Under the pieces are notes generated by a model. That model made no database searches. It was not told the DNA's origin and worked only from the letters and a program-made list of their open reading frames with translations. This document shows positions 29,855 to 39,464 of a stretch of 62,000 bases of DNA, one piece after another (within the stretch, counting starts at the first letter, position 1; each line of letters begins with the position of its first letter). Source of the stretch: Prorocentrum cordatum (Eukaryota > Sar > Dinophyceae > Prorocentrales > Prorocentraceae); contig CAUYUJ010009413.1 of the NCBI GenBank assembly GCA_963575745.1, positions 357,501 through 419,500 of the forward strand, in the 5' to 3' direction. A program made the translations under genes and the position numbers.

Positions 29855-30320
29855 GAAGCGTTATGTATACGTGTGGTATACGTTGCGTGCACATCCCTTA
29901 TACGTTTCGCACACGTGTCGTAAACGTTTCGCGTACAATATGTCTACATGTTGTGTACGGTCCATACACGTTTCGTACACGTCATGTTTATGTTTCGTAT
30001 ACGTTGCGTATACGTTTCGCATGCGTTTCGCGTACGTGGCGACGACGTACCGCGCACGTTTCGCCTAGGCGTGTTTCCGTATGTCGCGTGTACATGCCGC
30101 ATGCGTGTATAATTTCGTGTGCGCTTCATGTATCTGTACGACGCGTTCATATGCGTTTCAGGTACGCGCCGCACATGATATACGATCTCCTTACGTTCCA
30201 CACGCGCTTCGTGTATTTGTACGTATCATATGCGTTTCGTTGTTGTTTCATGGACGTTGTAAGCACTCGGCATACACAGCTCTCTCACGTTGAAAACATT
30301 CGTTGCATACACAATTCGTT
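29855..30320. repeat. TACGTTTCG degenerate tandem array (about 15 bp)
   Basis: Over 25 diverged units of TATACGTTTCGCATACG type, gradually losing similarity towards 30300. Each unit is nearly self-complementary (TATACG/CGTATA). The plus-strand frame YTFRTRHVYVS is periodic and not taken as a gene. Confidence 0.85.
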
Positions 30321-30492
30321 CCTTCTTTACGTTTATATATCTTCTACTAGGACAACTACGACAAATATAACAATAACGCGCACCGACCGATACATTCGAC
30401 GGCCACTTTTGGGGGAGAATGGTTGCACATATCCTCAGCAGGTTTTTTGCAGGACGACCCGGTTCGAAACATTCGCGAGAGGAGCGCCCGCA

Positions 30493-30533
30493 AACTGGTA
30501 CATTCCCGGGTGCCACCGGGGAATGTACCAGTT
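30493..30533. repeat. Perfect 15-bp hairpin
   Basis: AACTGGTACATTCCC (30493-30507) and GGGAATGTACCAGTT (30519-30533) with an 11-nt GC-rich loop. Confidence 0.9.
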
Positions 30534-30699
30534 CACTGCAGTGGGTATGGACCTGGATCAAAAGCTTGCCTCACTCCGCGGGCCCCGGCTGGTTGCGGCC
30601 CCGTTACCTGCGCTTCCAGCGCCAGCGGGTATCGGGAGGCCCAGTTGTCACAAGCGGGGAACAGATCTCGGAAGCCAGAAGCCCGCGTAAAAGTATATT

Positions 30700-30842
30700 T
30701 TCGGAGGTCCGCGCGGATTTCTCGGATTGCCATTGGACACCCCGGGCGGGGCCTTTGGTATTGTACCGCTCCTGGCGCGCTCCGCGCGCCAGGGAGGAGT
30801 GCCCAGCGCGGATTCAAGAAATCCGCGGGGAACTCCGAAAGG
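30700..30842. mobile_element. M10 MITE, copy 1
   Basis: Left TTCGGAGGTCCGCGCGGATT and right AAATCCGCGGGGAACTCCGAA are inverted. A second internal pair is TGGCGCGC..GCGCGCCA. Copies at 36090-36229 and 56274-56411, fragment at 31510-31614. Confidence 0.78.
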
Positions 30843-30859
30843 TTTTGTTTTTGCGGTTT

Positions 30860-31260
30860 GGGAATTCCCTTACACGAGCGGGGAACGCGTCAGTAACAAC
30901 GCCTCGCGGTCTGGCTTCTGGGGCGCAATCCCGCGGATACGCGGTCGCACGGGTACGTTCCTAACGGTGTGGGGCTTGTGGGGCCCCAAACGGTGTGGTG
31001 AGCACACCGCTTGGTGAGTCAGTTGGGATTCGGGGTCACCGCACGGTTTTTGCGATTCGGGTCGTTCTCCAAGAACGTCTCGGGCCACCGCGGCCTTGGA
31101 GGGGCCAAGACCGTGCGCTGGACTCTGCTGGTGGCCCTCAGAATCGGGTTCATCATGGAGCTACCTATCGATGCGATCGGAGAGCCGCCGATCGTTCAAT
31201 GCTGGACGATCCGCGCGACGTCAGCAGAGACCAGAGACCAGCGAACGGTCGATTACCAGC
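30860..31260. other. Unassigned sequence
   Basis: Includes GGCGCAATCCCGCGGATACG..GTCGCACGGGT (30924-30955), shared with 505-545. No gene recognised. Confidence 0.4.
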
Positions 31261-31261
31261 T

Positions 31262-31405
31262 TAACCTGGGCTAATCTGGCTTAGTCCCGCTTGATCCAGC
31301 TCTATCCAGTTGAATTTGGCTTGATCCCAGGCTTAATCCGGCCTCATCCGGTGAATTTGCATTATAGTTCGGCTTAACCGCTCTCAATCCTTCCGACGTA
31401 GACCT
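31262..31405. repeat. GGCTTAATCC degenerate array
   Basis: Roughly 10-11 bp steps of GGCTTAGTCC/GGCTTGATCC/AATCCGG. The same unit recurs at 37085-37175, followed there by a TCTGACGAAGACCT motif similar to 31396-31412. Confidence 0.7.
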
Positions 31406-31509
31406 TCCTGGATTTGCTTCCTACCGTAGACCCCCCGTCATCGCTCGAAGAAGAACAGACACAAGTTCCCGAAGACCAAGCAATTTCATATCCGACGCCT
31501 GAAAACCGG

Positions 31510-31614
31510 GCCCTTCTGTCTGGCGCGCACAGCGCGCCAGGGGCGGGCGCTGGACGCGTCGCACGCGCGGGGCCCAGCGCCGATCCAAGAAATCCGCGCG
31601 GAGATCCGACAGGT
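31510..31614. mobile_element. M10 fragment
   Basis: Right part only: TGGCGCGCACAGCGCGCCAG, CCAGCGCCGATCCAAGAAAT and CCGCGCGGAGATCCGA. Confidence 0.65.
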
Positions 31615-31656
31615 TGTGCTCACGCAATGTGTCCTTGTGATCCCAGGGGTATATCG

Positions 31657-31840
31657 GGCTGAACGAGCAGGTAGCATAGGGAAATGGGGGGGGCACGAAA
31701 TTTGCTGCATGCAGCAAGTTTCGGCTTCGCCGCCAGGCCGATTTCTCGATACACGGGCGCCTCCCAGCGCCAGGAAAACCAGCAACGAGAGCTGCTTATC
31801 TACCCAGCCCTCTGCTATCCTTCCCTCTCGCCCCGCGGAG
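31657..31840. mobile_element. M12 element, diverged copy
   Basis: GGGCACGAAATTTGCTGCAT, CGATACACGGGCGCCTCCCA and TCTGCTATCCTTCCCTCTCG follow the M12 order; G and C runs are eroded. Confidence 0.68.
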
Positions 31841-31875
31841 CACCAGACCTCACCTTTCTGCTGCATGCCTCGGGC

Positions 31876-31999
31876 CAGATCGATTTCGTGCGGGTGCAGG
31901 GGCGCAAAGCAGGGCATTGCCGCCAGTCGGTAAAACGCCAGATCGATTTCGTGCGGGTGCAGGGGCGCAAAGCAGGGCATTGCCGCCAGTCGGTAAAAC
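31876..31999. repeat. Identical 63-bp tandem duplication
   Basis: The block beginning CAGATCGATTTCGTGCGGG and ending CCAGTCGGTAAAAC occurs at 31876 and 31939 with no difference seen over about 61 bp. A period of 21 codons keeps one minus-strand frame open. Confidence 0.95.
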
Positions 32000-32144
32000 A
32001 TGCGTCGCCAGGATCGCAGGGTTTCCCCCGAGCCGATCCCCAGGCCCACACGTGCGAGGTCTTGGTCTTTGTTGATGCGCGGTCCCCATGATTCCCGAGC
32101 CTTGCCCCAGCACCTGCCTTTCACCCCGAGCAGTCTCTCTTGAT

Positions 32145-32336
32145 TCGTGGAGGACGATCAGTGGAGAGGAAGCATGTTGCCGAATCATTTCCAGATGCCT
32201 AAAACATGTGATAAACATGTTTCAAACATGTAAAACACGTGTTTAAAACATGTTTAGATCATATTTCTTATATTGCCAACACATTTAGAATTCAATGATA
32301 GGACTGTTAGGGTGTCCATTGTCGTGGGATCCACAA
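32145..32336. mobile_element. M8 MITE, copy 2 (hAT-like, perfect 8-bp TSD)
   Basis: TCGTGGAGGACGATCAGTGG to GTCGTGGGATCCACAA, flanked by CTCTTGAT at 32137-32144 and 32337-32344. Interior has five ACATGTTT-type words and is AT-rich. Confidence 0.92.
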
Positions 32337-32479
32337 CTCTTGATGGCCCCAGGGCCTAGGGAGGGCCCCCAGGAGCAAGCATTTTGGGTCGTGTTTTTTT
32401 ACGACGCGAGCATGTCCCGAGTCGATGCCCGTTGAGGAACCCTGGTGGCCTCGCGCGGCGCGCAGTAGTTGGAATATCC

Positions 32480-32640
32480 AGTCCACACTTTCGCTCCCGA
32501 CGTTCGCGCGGTTATGTTCCGACGCAATGCCGACGGGAAGTCAGCATGGATTCGACGTAAATCTGACGCAATCCGACGGGAACCCAGCGTGAATCCGACG
32601 TGGATCCGAAGCAAGTCGGGACTCGAGTTGCCGCGCGAGG
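32480..32640. repeat. CCGACG degenerate array
   Basis: GACGCAATCCGACGGGAA-like words at about 15-20 bp spacing; related GATCCGAT words continue to 32830. Confidence 0.55.
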
Positions 32641-32849
32641 CCTCCATGGTGTTCCTCATGATGAACTGTCCACTTCGATCCGATCAATCCGATACGATAT
32701 CGGCTCCGGCCGGCCCGCGGACTGGCACGATCCGATGCGGCCCGATGCTTGCACGTGGCTGTTATGCATCCTGGCGCAGCCGATCCGATTCGACTTCAGT
32801 TTCGTGCCGATGCGGCACGATCCGACGCACACAGAACGAGGATACATCC

Positions 32850-33012
32850 GTTGCAGAGCGTTCCAGAACGCTATCAGAGCGGCCCGGAACGCTCTGGGAA
32901 GGCCGCTGCGCCCGAGGCATCCTCCAGAGCCGCCAGATGTCAGAGGTTCCCACTCGATCCTCACCCGTTGTTATCCTCGTCCTGGCTTCGTCTCAACGAT
33001 CCCGCGCGCAAC
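32850..33012. mobile_element. M17 dispersed repeat, copy 2
   Basis: GCGTTCCAGAACGCT, CTGGGAAGGCCGCTGCGCCC, GCCAGATGTCAGAGGTT and CTTCGTCTC parallel 18640-18810 and 50960-51105. Confidence 0.68.
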
Positions 33013-33029
33013 CTGACTCGATCCGATTT

Positions 33030-33187
33030 TCACCAGCCTCGAACCAATCCCTATCCCTGAGATTGACACGCCGGAAGGCGATGGCAATCCTAGGGATGCG
33101 CCCTCAAAGACGGAGGGAATCCCTAGGATTGGCATCGTGATGGGGCGATGCCCAGCATAGGGATCGGGATATGTTCCAGGCTGGTAA
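33030..33187. mobile_element. M4 MITE, copy 1 (TSD GATTT, empty site nearby)
   Basis: TCACCAGCCTCGAACC to CCAGGCTGGTAA, with GATTT at 33025-33029 and 33188-33192. Inner inverted blocks ATCCCTATCCCT/AGGGATCGGGAT and GCCAATC-type words. The unoccupied sequence CGATCCGATTTACCGAT exists at 33390-33407. Second copy at 55687-55845. Confidence 0.88.
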
Positions 33188-33188
33188 G

Positions 33189-33461
33189 ATTTACCGATTC
33201 GATGCCGACGGCTCCTGTCGGCGGGCCCCCGCGGCGGTAGGCGCGGGCCCGCGCGCAATCCTCGACATCGCTCGGACGTGTGCATATCGAGGAGCATCCT
33301 TGATCATTTGGCGAAAAAACACACACACACACACACACGAAACCAAAAAAGCACAAGGAATGGACAGCCGAGCGATGGCGAGAATCTGACTCGATCCGAT
33401 TTACCGATGCGATGCCGACGGCTCCTGCCGGCGGGCCCCCGCGGCGGCAGGCGCGGGCCCC
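33189..33461. repeat. Direct duplication flanking M1 copy 7
   Basis: GATGCCGACGGCTCCTG-CGGCGGGCCCCCGCGGCGG-AGGCGCGGGCCC occurs at 33201-33253 and 33409-33461, with matching upstream GATTTACCGAT. A local segmental duplication of 60-70 bp or more. Confidence 0.85.
33261..33382 (+). mobile_element. M1 MITE, copy 7, internally deleted (TSD AATC)
   Basis: CTCGACATCGCTCGGACGT to CAGCCGAGCGATGGCGAG, flanked by AATC at 33257-33260 and 33383-33386. Lacks about 20 bp after GTGTGCAT (the T-tract and CTCGGCGAGGACC block) and gained an (AC)n run. Confidence 0.9.
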
Positions 33462-33554
33462 GTGGCCCAGGGCCTACCCCGGCTGCTCGTCTCGGCGCTC
33501 CTCCTGGCGGGCACCACGCTGTCCTCCCTGCGCAGCTTCCTGAGGCGCGCTCCT

Positions 33555-33645
33555 CTCCTCTCCCGGGGCCAGAGTGGGCCAGAGTGGGCCAGAGTCCCCA
33601 GGGGGGCGCCGACGAGGGCCAGAGTCCCCAGGGGGGTCCTTTTCG
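33555..33645. repeat. GGCCAGAGT minisatellite
   Basis: GGGCCAGAGTGGGCCAGAGT units and a doubled GGCCAGAGTCCCCAGGGGGG block. Confidence 0.8.
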
Positions 33646-33708
33646 GAGGGCTCTGGGCGGCCACTGGGGAGGAATGTTGGGGCCTCTTGGGAGCTTCTTG
33701 GAGGGGAC

Positions 33709-33840
33709 CCTGGCATCGCTCGGACGTGTGTATTTTTTTCTCGGCGAGGACCCTTGAGGAGCATCCTTGATCATTTGGCGAAACAAGTCACGCACGGAAC
33801 CGAAAAAAGCACAGGGAATGGACGTCCGAGCGATGGCGAG
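33709..33840 (+). mobile_element. M1 MITE, copy 8
   Basis: CCTGGCATCGCTCGGACGT to ACGTCCGAGCGATGGCGAG. Flanks GGAC and TCTC do not match. Confidence 0.86.
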
Positions 33841-33959
33841 TCTCCTCTCGGGGCGGTCGGAGTCGAGACCGATGTTCTTGCATGTTGTTCCCCAGTCCGT
33901 GCTTGCACTGAAGGGGTCCTGAGTCCTGGCGGATCGTGAAGGATTTGGCGAAAGTTGGC

Positions 33960-34075
33960 GGCCGATTTCGGTAGACCGCCGGGTTCCCGGGTTCCCGGTT
34001 CCGGATTCCCGGTTCCCCCGGTTCCGGGTTCTGGGCCGATTTCGTTGGGCGGCAGGGTTCCAAGGTCTATAACTC
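33960..34075. repeat. GGTTCCCGG degenerate array
   Basis: GGGTTCCCGGTTCCGGATTC words at 8-10 bp steps. Confidence 0.7.
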
Positions 34076-34080
34076 ACCTC

Positions 34081-34290
34081 TCTATCGATCTCGCAATCGA
34101 TCTGATAATTGATCTCACAATCGGTCTAACTATGGATCGCACGAGCGATCTTAAGATCGATCACACTATCGATCTCACTGAATCGGTTTCATTATCGGTC
34201 TTATTATCGTTTTTTATCGTCCTCAGTATCAATGCCACTTTTGATCTCACGATCGATCATGCAATCGATCTCAATGTCCATATCACTGAT
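34081..34290. repeat. CGATCTCACAAT array (about 12 bp)
   Basis: About sixteen ATCGATCTCACT-like units, diverging downstream. Period divisible by three, giving an IDLTIDL-type plus-strand frame; not a gene. Confidence 0.85.
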
Positions 34291-34582
34291 GTTCAAACCA
34301 TCCACTGGTTGTGTTTTTCTCTCTGGATTTATAGATAGTACATATATATATATTTATATAGACATGTTGCGATACCCTGAGATCCTGAAGCGGTAGTTCT
34401 TCCGCAGCGGGCGCTCTCGCCGGATCTCAGGCCCAGGGACCCGCACAGATCGATCTGGCTCGAAACATGGTGGAGCAAGATGAGGTCTAGGGCTCTGGTA
34501 CTGCTTGTCCAAGACGTTTTTTTTCGAGATGTCGGACCTCAGGGTAATGGGCGTGACCAGGGCAGGGGGGGGGGGAGGGGCC

Positions 34583-34670
34583 GGTCACGTCGCGATTCGC
34601 GCTGGCGCCGTCTGGGGATGCCTCAGGAACCCAGTTTCCAGACGGCGCCGGCGGGAATCGTGACGTGACC
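34583..34670. repeat. 33-bp-arm inverted repeat
   Basis: Arms 34583-34615 and 34638-34670 pair at 30 of 33 positions around a 22-nt loop. The arm starts GGTCACGTC and ends GGCGCCGTCTGG. Flanking G-runs (34565, 34672) suggest it is the core of a larger element related to 1493-1624. Confidence 0.85.
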
Positions 34671-34739
34671 AGGGGGGGAAGGGGGAGGGGCGTGCCAGTC
34701 ATTTGGAGGGTGAAAGAAGGGGTCAGTAACAGGGGGTCT

Positions 34740-35040
34740 TCAATGGGGGCTGAATGGCCCATGTATGCTCAATGTATCGCTCATGTATGTGATCGCGTTT
34801 GATTGGCATGCAATGTTGGCGATCATGGATGGCCACTCGTTCGTGCCCACGCTTTGCCCGCGCGGGCAAACGCGCCGTCCATCCATCATCGTGCATGCGT
34901 GCGGGCGTTCTTGCATATCACGCGTGGGGCGGTGAAGTGGAGTGCAAGCGTGTCTTGATTGTGCGATTGATGATCACGTATGTTCCCAAACGATGACTTG
35001 CCGACCCCCAAGACAGATTTGGAATGGGCCCCGCGATTCT
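34740..35040. other. Unassigned sequence
   Basis: Balanced composition with GCATGCAATG and CACGCGTGGGGCGG words; no gene recognised. Confidence 0.35.
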
Positions 35041-35043
35041 CCC

Positions 35044-35153
35044 AAAATGTGAATTCACATTTTCCTTGTTTCCAAAATGTAAATTCACATTTTCCTTTTC
35101 CCCAATATGTGAATTCACATTTTGCTTTTCCCGTCAATGTGAATTCACATTTT
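35044..35153. repeat. Array of four palindromes at exact 30-bp spacing
   Basis: AATGTGAATTCACATT-type palindromes at 35044, 35074, 35104 and 35134. The first, AAAATGTGAATTCACATTTT, is a perfect 20-bp palindrome; the others differ by one or two outer bases. Spacers are T/C-rich (CCTTGTTTCC, CCTTTTCCCC). Confidence 0.95.
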
Positions 35154-35810
35154 GCCCTGGCCCTCAAGATCCCCCAAACTGAGGCGCAGCGTTCCGCATG
35201 TCAGATTGGCTGGGCAGATGTTGATACTCACCTCACCGCTTTCGTTTATTCAAACTTTTTTTGCGCCGTCAGCGCACGCTGCCTTCGTCGCCTTTCCCGC
35301 CCCCCCCCCGCCTCCTCGCTTCGTTTACTTTCAAGTCTCGCGCATGGGTGCAGGCGGGGAGCTTCAATTGGTTCCCCCGCCGAACAGAGCAATCGCCCAT
35401 ATGGACACCATTGCCGGGACCCTGGGCCCGACTCCCACGTTCACACTCCAAGTCACGGGAGTTACCGCGAAACAAATGAAAATGAGTTCGTCCAGGGGAG
35501 GAAAATCCGGGCATGGTCAAAGTGAGCCACAACCACAAGTGACTGGTTTTCTCTGGAGGGCCCTTCGGGAAGCAACCCACCGACCTCGACATGAACATTT
35601 TGGTTGTGGCTGTTGTCGATCTGGTCGTCTTGTGACGCCCACATCGGCCACAACCAGTACCAAATTGGTTTTGGTGTTCTGACGATTGTTAGCAGGCGCA
35701 GGAAATATCCAAGGGTATGTTCTCGGTGTGGTCATGGTCGTTCGGTGTCCCCGCGGAAAACCCAGACTTGCTCTTGCCGTTTTCGGTCCGTAAGCCCTCA
35801 CTGAGCCCCC
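35154..35810. other. Unassigned sequence
   Basis: Lower GC than average with open frames on both strands (up to 181 residues) lacking recognisable motifs. TGGTTTT.. and CCACAACCA words recur at 35525-35665. Confidence 0.35.
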
Positions 35811-35814
35811 AGAC

Positions 35815-35965
35815 TGTCAAACATGAAATGCCCTCTTTGAGAAGGGTAGGGAAAGCCAGGGAAGACAAACGAAGGAAAACAAATTGAGGGAATTGAGTGA
35901 AAACGAGGGAGAGCGAAAGCATAACGAACACGACGAACACTGTTTAGGTCAATCTCTGGGGAAGG
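35815..35965. mobile_element. M3-like MITE, strongly diverged
   Basis: Interior AGGGAAAGCCAGGGAAGACA, ACGAAGGAAAACAAATTGAG and ACGAACACTGTTTAGGTCAA; only the right terminus is clearly M3-like. Confidence 0.4.
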
Positions 35966-36089
35966 GGTAGGGAGTTCCAGGGCCTTCGGCCTTTCAAGGC
36001 ATCAGGGCCTCGCATCTTCAGGGATATGCCGATGCCGCTACCCTTCCGTCGTCGCTACGGCTGGATTCGCCTAGGGCACCGGGATGTTT

Positions 36090-36229
36090 TTTTCGATTTC
36101 CGCGCAGTTCATTGGGGTCAGTTGCAAGCCAAATTTGTCAGCGCCCGCGGTGCCGCCTCTGTTGCGCTCTGCGCGCCAGGGAGTGGGATCCAGCGCCGAT
36201 CCAAAATCTCAGCGCGGACCTTCGAAAAC
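36090..36229. mobile_element. M10 MITE, copy 2
   Basis: Left TTTTCGATTTCCGCGCAG, centre CTCTGCGCGCCAGGGAGTGG, right CAGCGCCGATCCAAAATCTC then CGCGGACCTTCGAAAA. Confidence 0.7.
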
Positions 36230-36470
36230 CCATGCGTATGTACCCGTACGACTATACTTACATGTCATTCTCGCTGCTGGTGCGATGATTGAGAGCAGCA
36301 CGATAGCTTTGGAGGTGAAACCTCATGCTCTTTGCGTCTTGTTTGTTTTCCACCTGGGGATGCTACTACATGGGGCATCTCAGTATCTCCGTGTGTGCTT
36401 TGGCCTGCGGATGCTCAAGACCGACGTTCCTGGTTCAACATCACGACTGTGTGGAACGCAGGGCCACGGG
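36230..36470. other. Unassigned sequence
   Basis: A plus-strand frame crosses it (ALEVKPHALCVLFVF..), hydrophobic but unrecognised. Confidence 0.3.
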
Positions 36471-36642
36471 GGCGGCCAAGAGGGGGGTGATGCTCAGTGG
36501 GGCATGATGTCATGGCTGGGGCCTTGCTATACTCCCAGAGTTTATCGCCCCTCCTCTTCGTTCAATGCGTCCCCTGTCCTCCCCCTCATCCGAGCTCTTG
36601 CCTCGCGCCACGATTGGCGAATCCCCCCCTCGGGCGCCCCTG
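36471..36642. mobile_element. M13 element, diverged copy
   Basis: GGCGGCCAAGAGGGGGGTGA, GTCATGGCTGGGGCC and TCCCAGAGTTTATCGCCCCT match 46403-46572; the right end is eroded. Confidence 0.65.
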
Positions 36643-36805
36643 TCCTGGACGACCCCCGAGAGCAGAGCTCGAGGAGCGCTCGGGGCGGCGCGCTCCAAGA
36701 GATCTGCGGAGTGCTCGATCCACGGGGCGCCCGGACGTGTCTTGCCGCTGCCGCCGCGGGCTGCGTGTGGTCGGTCGTCCGCGCCTGCGCATCCCATATC
36801 CTAGC

Positions 36806-36994
36806 CTTAAGTCGGGCCTGTCCCCCTACAGGGGGATTGTCGACGAAAAATTGAAGACACGCTAAACATGATCAAAAACTAGTCCAAAAAGTGTCTGGGG
36901 ACTATTTTTTGAATATTTGTTTGCCTTTTTGGGGGTATTTTTGGAGTATTTGTTCATCGAAAATCCTCCTGTAGGGGGTCACGCCCGACATAAG
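36806..36994 (+). mobile_element. M2 MITE, copy 3 (TSD TCCTAGCC)
   Basis: TTAAGTCGGGCCTGTCCCCC to GGGTCACGCCCGACATAAG. TCCTAGCC precedes the left end and follows the right end, a perfect 8-bp duplication. Interior has repeated AGTC/GGGGACTATTTTTTGA. Confidence 0.9.
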
Positions 36995-37084
36995 TCCTAG
37001 CCGTCCTAGCCCAGACCTGGACGCGCAGTGCGATCTGTCAGGGTGCAATCCCTGGGAGACGAACTTCGGCCTCGGCGCTGGTAT

Positions 37085-37175
37085 ACTCGTAGTCGGCATC
37101 CAGCCCAATCCAGCATAATGCTGGTTAGTCCCGCTGAATCTGGCCTGATCCGGCTCAATCGGGTTCAATGAGGAC
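37085..37175. repeat. GGCTTAATCC degenerate array, second locus
   Basis: CCAGCCCAATCCAGCATAAT, GGCCTGATCCGGCTCAATCG; same unit as 31262-31405. Confidence 0.65.
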
Positions 37176-37550
37176 CTAGTCGGCCCTAGTCTGGCACAGT
37201 GGCCCCTGACTTGGCTTGATAGCCCTGAAACGTTCTGACGAAGACCTCAAGGAGTTGCTCCCTACAAGATTTGGAGCCGGCTGGAGGGCTGACATGGGCC
37301 AGTATTGGCCGCGGCCAGCAGAGAGGTGAGAAAAGGGCCACCACGTTGCCATGGCTGGATTCGGCTGGAACAATTTCTCAGTTTCGACTCCTGGAGGGCT
37401 CTCGGGACGAATTCTGAGCTTATTTTGCCTTGTCCCTCCTCTTGACACCCCCGTCTGCTTCCATGATTCGATTGCGACGCATTTCCGCCTGTATACGGAT
37501 ATCGTGGCATCCAGGAGAGACACCAAGCCCGTTGCTCCGTCTTGGGGCTA
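37176..37550. other. Unassigned sequence
   Basis: No gene or repeat family recognised. Confidence 0.35.
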
Positions 37551-37760
37551 TCATAGGCCTCCTTTGGCCCGCCTTGGGTTTCTCGTCGGGGCCTCTGCGA
37601 CCCTCTTGGGGTTCAGCGTTGGGATGTTTGAGGGGTAGGGTTCAGCGCTGGGGGCAGAGGCGTTCTTCTTGGGCCCTTTTGGAGTCGTTTTGTGGGCATC
37701 TCGGGCCCCATTGGGAGCCCTTTGGGCCGTCTTGGCCGCTCGTGCGTCCGATGCGGCGAG
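37550..37760. repeat. CTTGG minisatellite, diverged
   Basis: GGGCCCTTTTGGAGTCG, GGGCCGTCTTGGCCGC, GGTTCAGCGTTGGG/GGTTCAGCGCTGGG; a shorter relative of the 0.7 and 5.2 kb blocks. Confidence 0.65.
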
Positions 37761-38454
37761 AGTGAAAAGCCAATGGGGCTCGGCCGACTGTGGTCTTGGT
37801 CCAGACGCGGGGACCTCCCTGACGGCCCACGAGGCTCCCAGGAGTGCCGATCTTGGCCCTGGGAGGGCTCCATCCAGTGGGCCCACGCTGCCCAAGCCGA
37901 AAGAACTGGTCCCAGGATCGGCCGAGACACTCCAGGGAGGTGGGAGCGGCGCGGGGAGGTCCCCCCCCCCTTCCCTCGGCGGCGCGCAGACGTGGAGCGG
38001 GGGAGGTGCCCTCCAAAAATGCGGCCGGTACCGCCTCGTTCCGCTATTTCCGATGGAAGCGGGACCCGTCGCTAATCCACGCCCCCTCGATCCATGTTTG
38101 CGATCTCCTGACTCTCTCTGGACCCCACTCCCCTGGTGTGGGAGGATGGGAAGGGGCTTTCCTTCGACTCGACTACGACCTGGGTCGGTTCATCTCGGAC
38201 TGGCGAGCTCGGAGAGCCCAGTGGATCCGCGTCTCCCAGGACCAACCCTGCCACCTCAGGAGCCCCCCCTCACTCTTGCAGATAGGGTCAGCGGACGTTT
38301 GATGTTTCGAGCATTCCGCAGAGAAGCTGTCCATATCCCACAGCAAATGCGAGCGTGACCCTGGCCCTGCAGAAAGCGATAACAATTGCACGAGCGCTCG
38401 CACCGAAGGAACAACGCGTGAGCCGGCATCTTTGAACTGATGATCGTTCGGGAG
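37761..38454. other. Unassigned sequence
   Basis: Several open frames of 100-230 residues overlap in different frames. None has a recognised motif. Confidence 0.35.
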
Positions 38455-38675
38455 CCTTGTGACGGGTGTCAATGCAGACGGGGGTCAGCCAGGGCACCGG
38501 ATCCTGCAGGATCCTGCGAAGACCCCCTCTGGCTGACCCGGGTTAGCGAGCCGCTCGTGGCCGCGAGGCGGCCGCGCCTATTGGCTGACCCTGGTTTGCG
38601 AAGACTTGTACTGCAGTTTTTTGATTTCCTGCTGACCTGGGTCTGGATTGACCAGGGTCAGAAGATCCCCGAATC
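38455..38675. mobile_element. M5 dispersed repeat, copy 1
   Basis: CCTTGTGACGGG, GATCCTGCAGGATCCTGCGA, GGCTGACCCGGGTTAGCGAG, CTGACC-GGGTCTGGATTGAC and GGTCAGAAGATCCCCGA. Copy 2 at 52283-52527 has the same order. Built from repeated GGCTGACCCGGGTTNGCGA words and a GATCCTGCAGGATC palindrome. Confidence 0.8.
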
Positions 38676-38679
38676 GTGG

Positions 38680-39095
38680 TCATGGAAGTTTGCCGTTTCG
38701 TGGGTCCAGCAGCCTTATGCATGACAAAGGGCCAGCCGTCATGGCTATGTTCCTATGAGCCTAATCTAGATCGCTCGTTGGCATTGCCGCAGTATTTCGA
38801 GTGTAAGCCTCTGACCCATCGAGTGATCGAACTATTTTGCATTGCGTTCGTCAATCACAGCTTCACGAGGTACCACTTCCACGTCGGTTTCGAGGGCATA
38901 GTTCTTTTCTTAGAGCACAGCTGGACCCCGCCGCAGGATACGGGGAGAACATACAGGAGGATGAGGATGACGGCGCAATGGCGGAAGGGAGGAGGAGGCC
39001 GTAGAGGAGGTAAAGGATACGGAGGGAATCTGATGAGCGAAGATGGGCGACGCAGGTGTGAAGTGAAAGGTTTGGGGGGGACGAGAAGAGGATCT
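38680..39095. other. Unassigned sequence
   Basis: A plus-strand frame (38676-39098) has varied composition (RVIELFCIAFVNHSF..) but codon bias is not GC3-rich and no motif is recognised. Confidence 0.3.
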
Positions 39096-39099
39096 TGAG

Positions 39100-39335
39100 C
39101 AATGGAAGGGAAGGGCGAGGAGGAGGATGAGAAGGCGGAGGAGGCGGAGGAGGAGGAGGAGAAGTAGGAGCATGGGGAAGCGGAGGGTGAGGAAAGAGTA
39201 AGGAGGAGCGAGCAGGAGGGAAGAACGAGGAGTAAGGATGCACGAAGGGTGAGAAGGAGGACAAGAGGAAAAGGAGGAAGACGGAGGAGGAGGAGGAGGA
39301 GGAGGAGGAGGAGGAGGAGGAGGAGGAGGAGCAGG
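39100..39335. repeat. (GGA)n-rich purine array
   Basis: GGAGGAGGCGGAGG to a nearly pure GGA run at 39275-39335. Confidence 0.9.
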
Positions 39336-39464
39336 CAAAGGCAAAGCTCAAATTCACGCGGTCTGGCGCTTTCGCACTGCGGCCCTGGCAGCAGGGAGAG
39401 GCAGGAAGGAGGGGAGGGGGGGGGCAAGAAAGAGAAAGCGCGGGTGCGAGCCTGGCCGTTGCGC

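Noticed and set aside
29851-30690. 279-residue plus-strand frame with YTFRTR repeats
   Set aside because: Reflects the 15-bp TACGTTTCG array; no independent coding evidence.
35044-35153. CRISPR-like palindromic repeats
   Set aside because: Only four units with 10-bp, T/C-rich spacers; no associated genes and a dinoflagellate context.
38676-39098. 140-residue plus-strand frame of mixed composition
   Set aside because: No motif and no GC3 bias in an otherwise GC-rich genome, and it ends in a GGA tract; likely chance.
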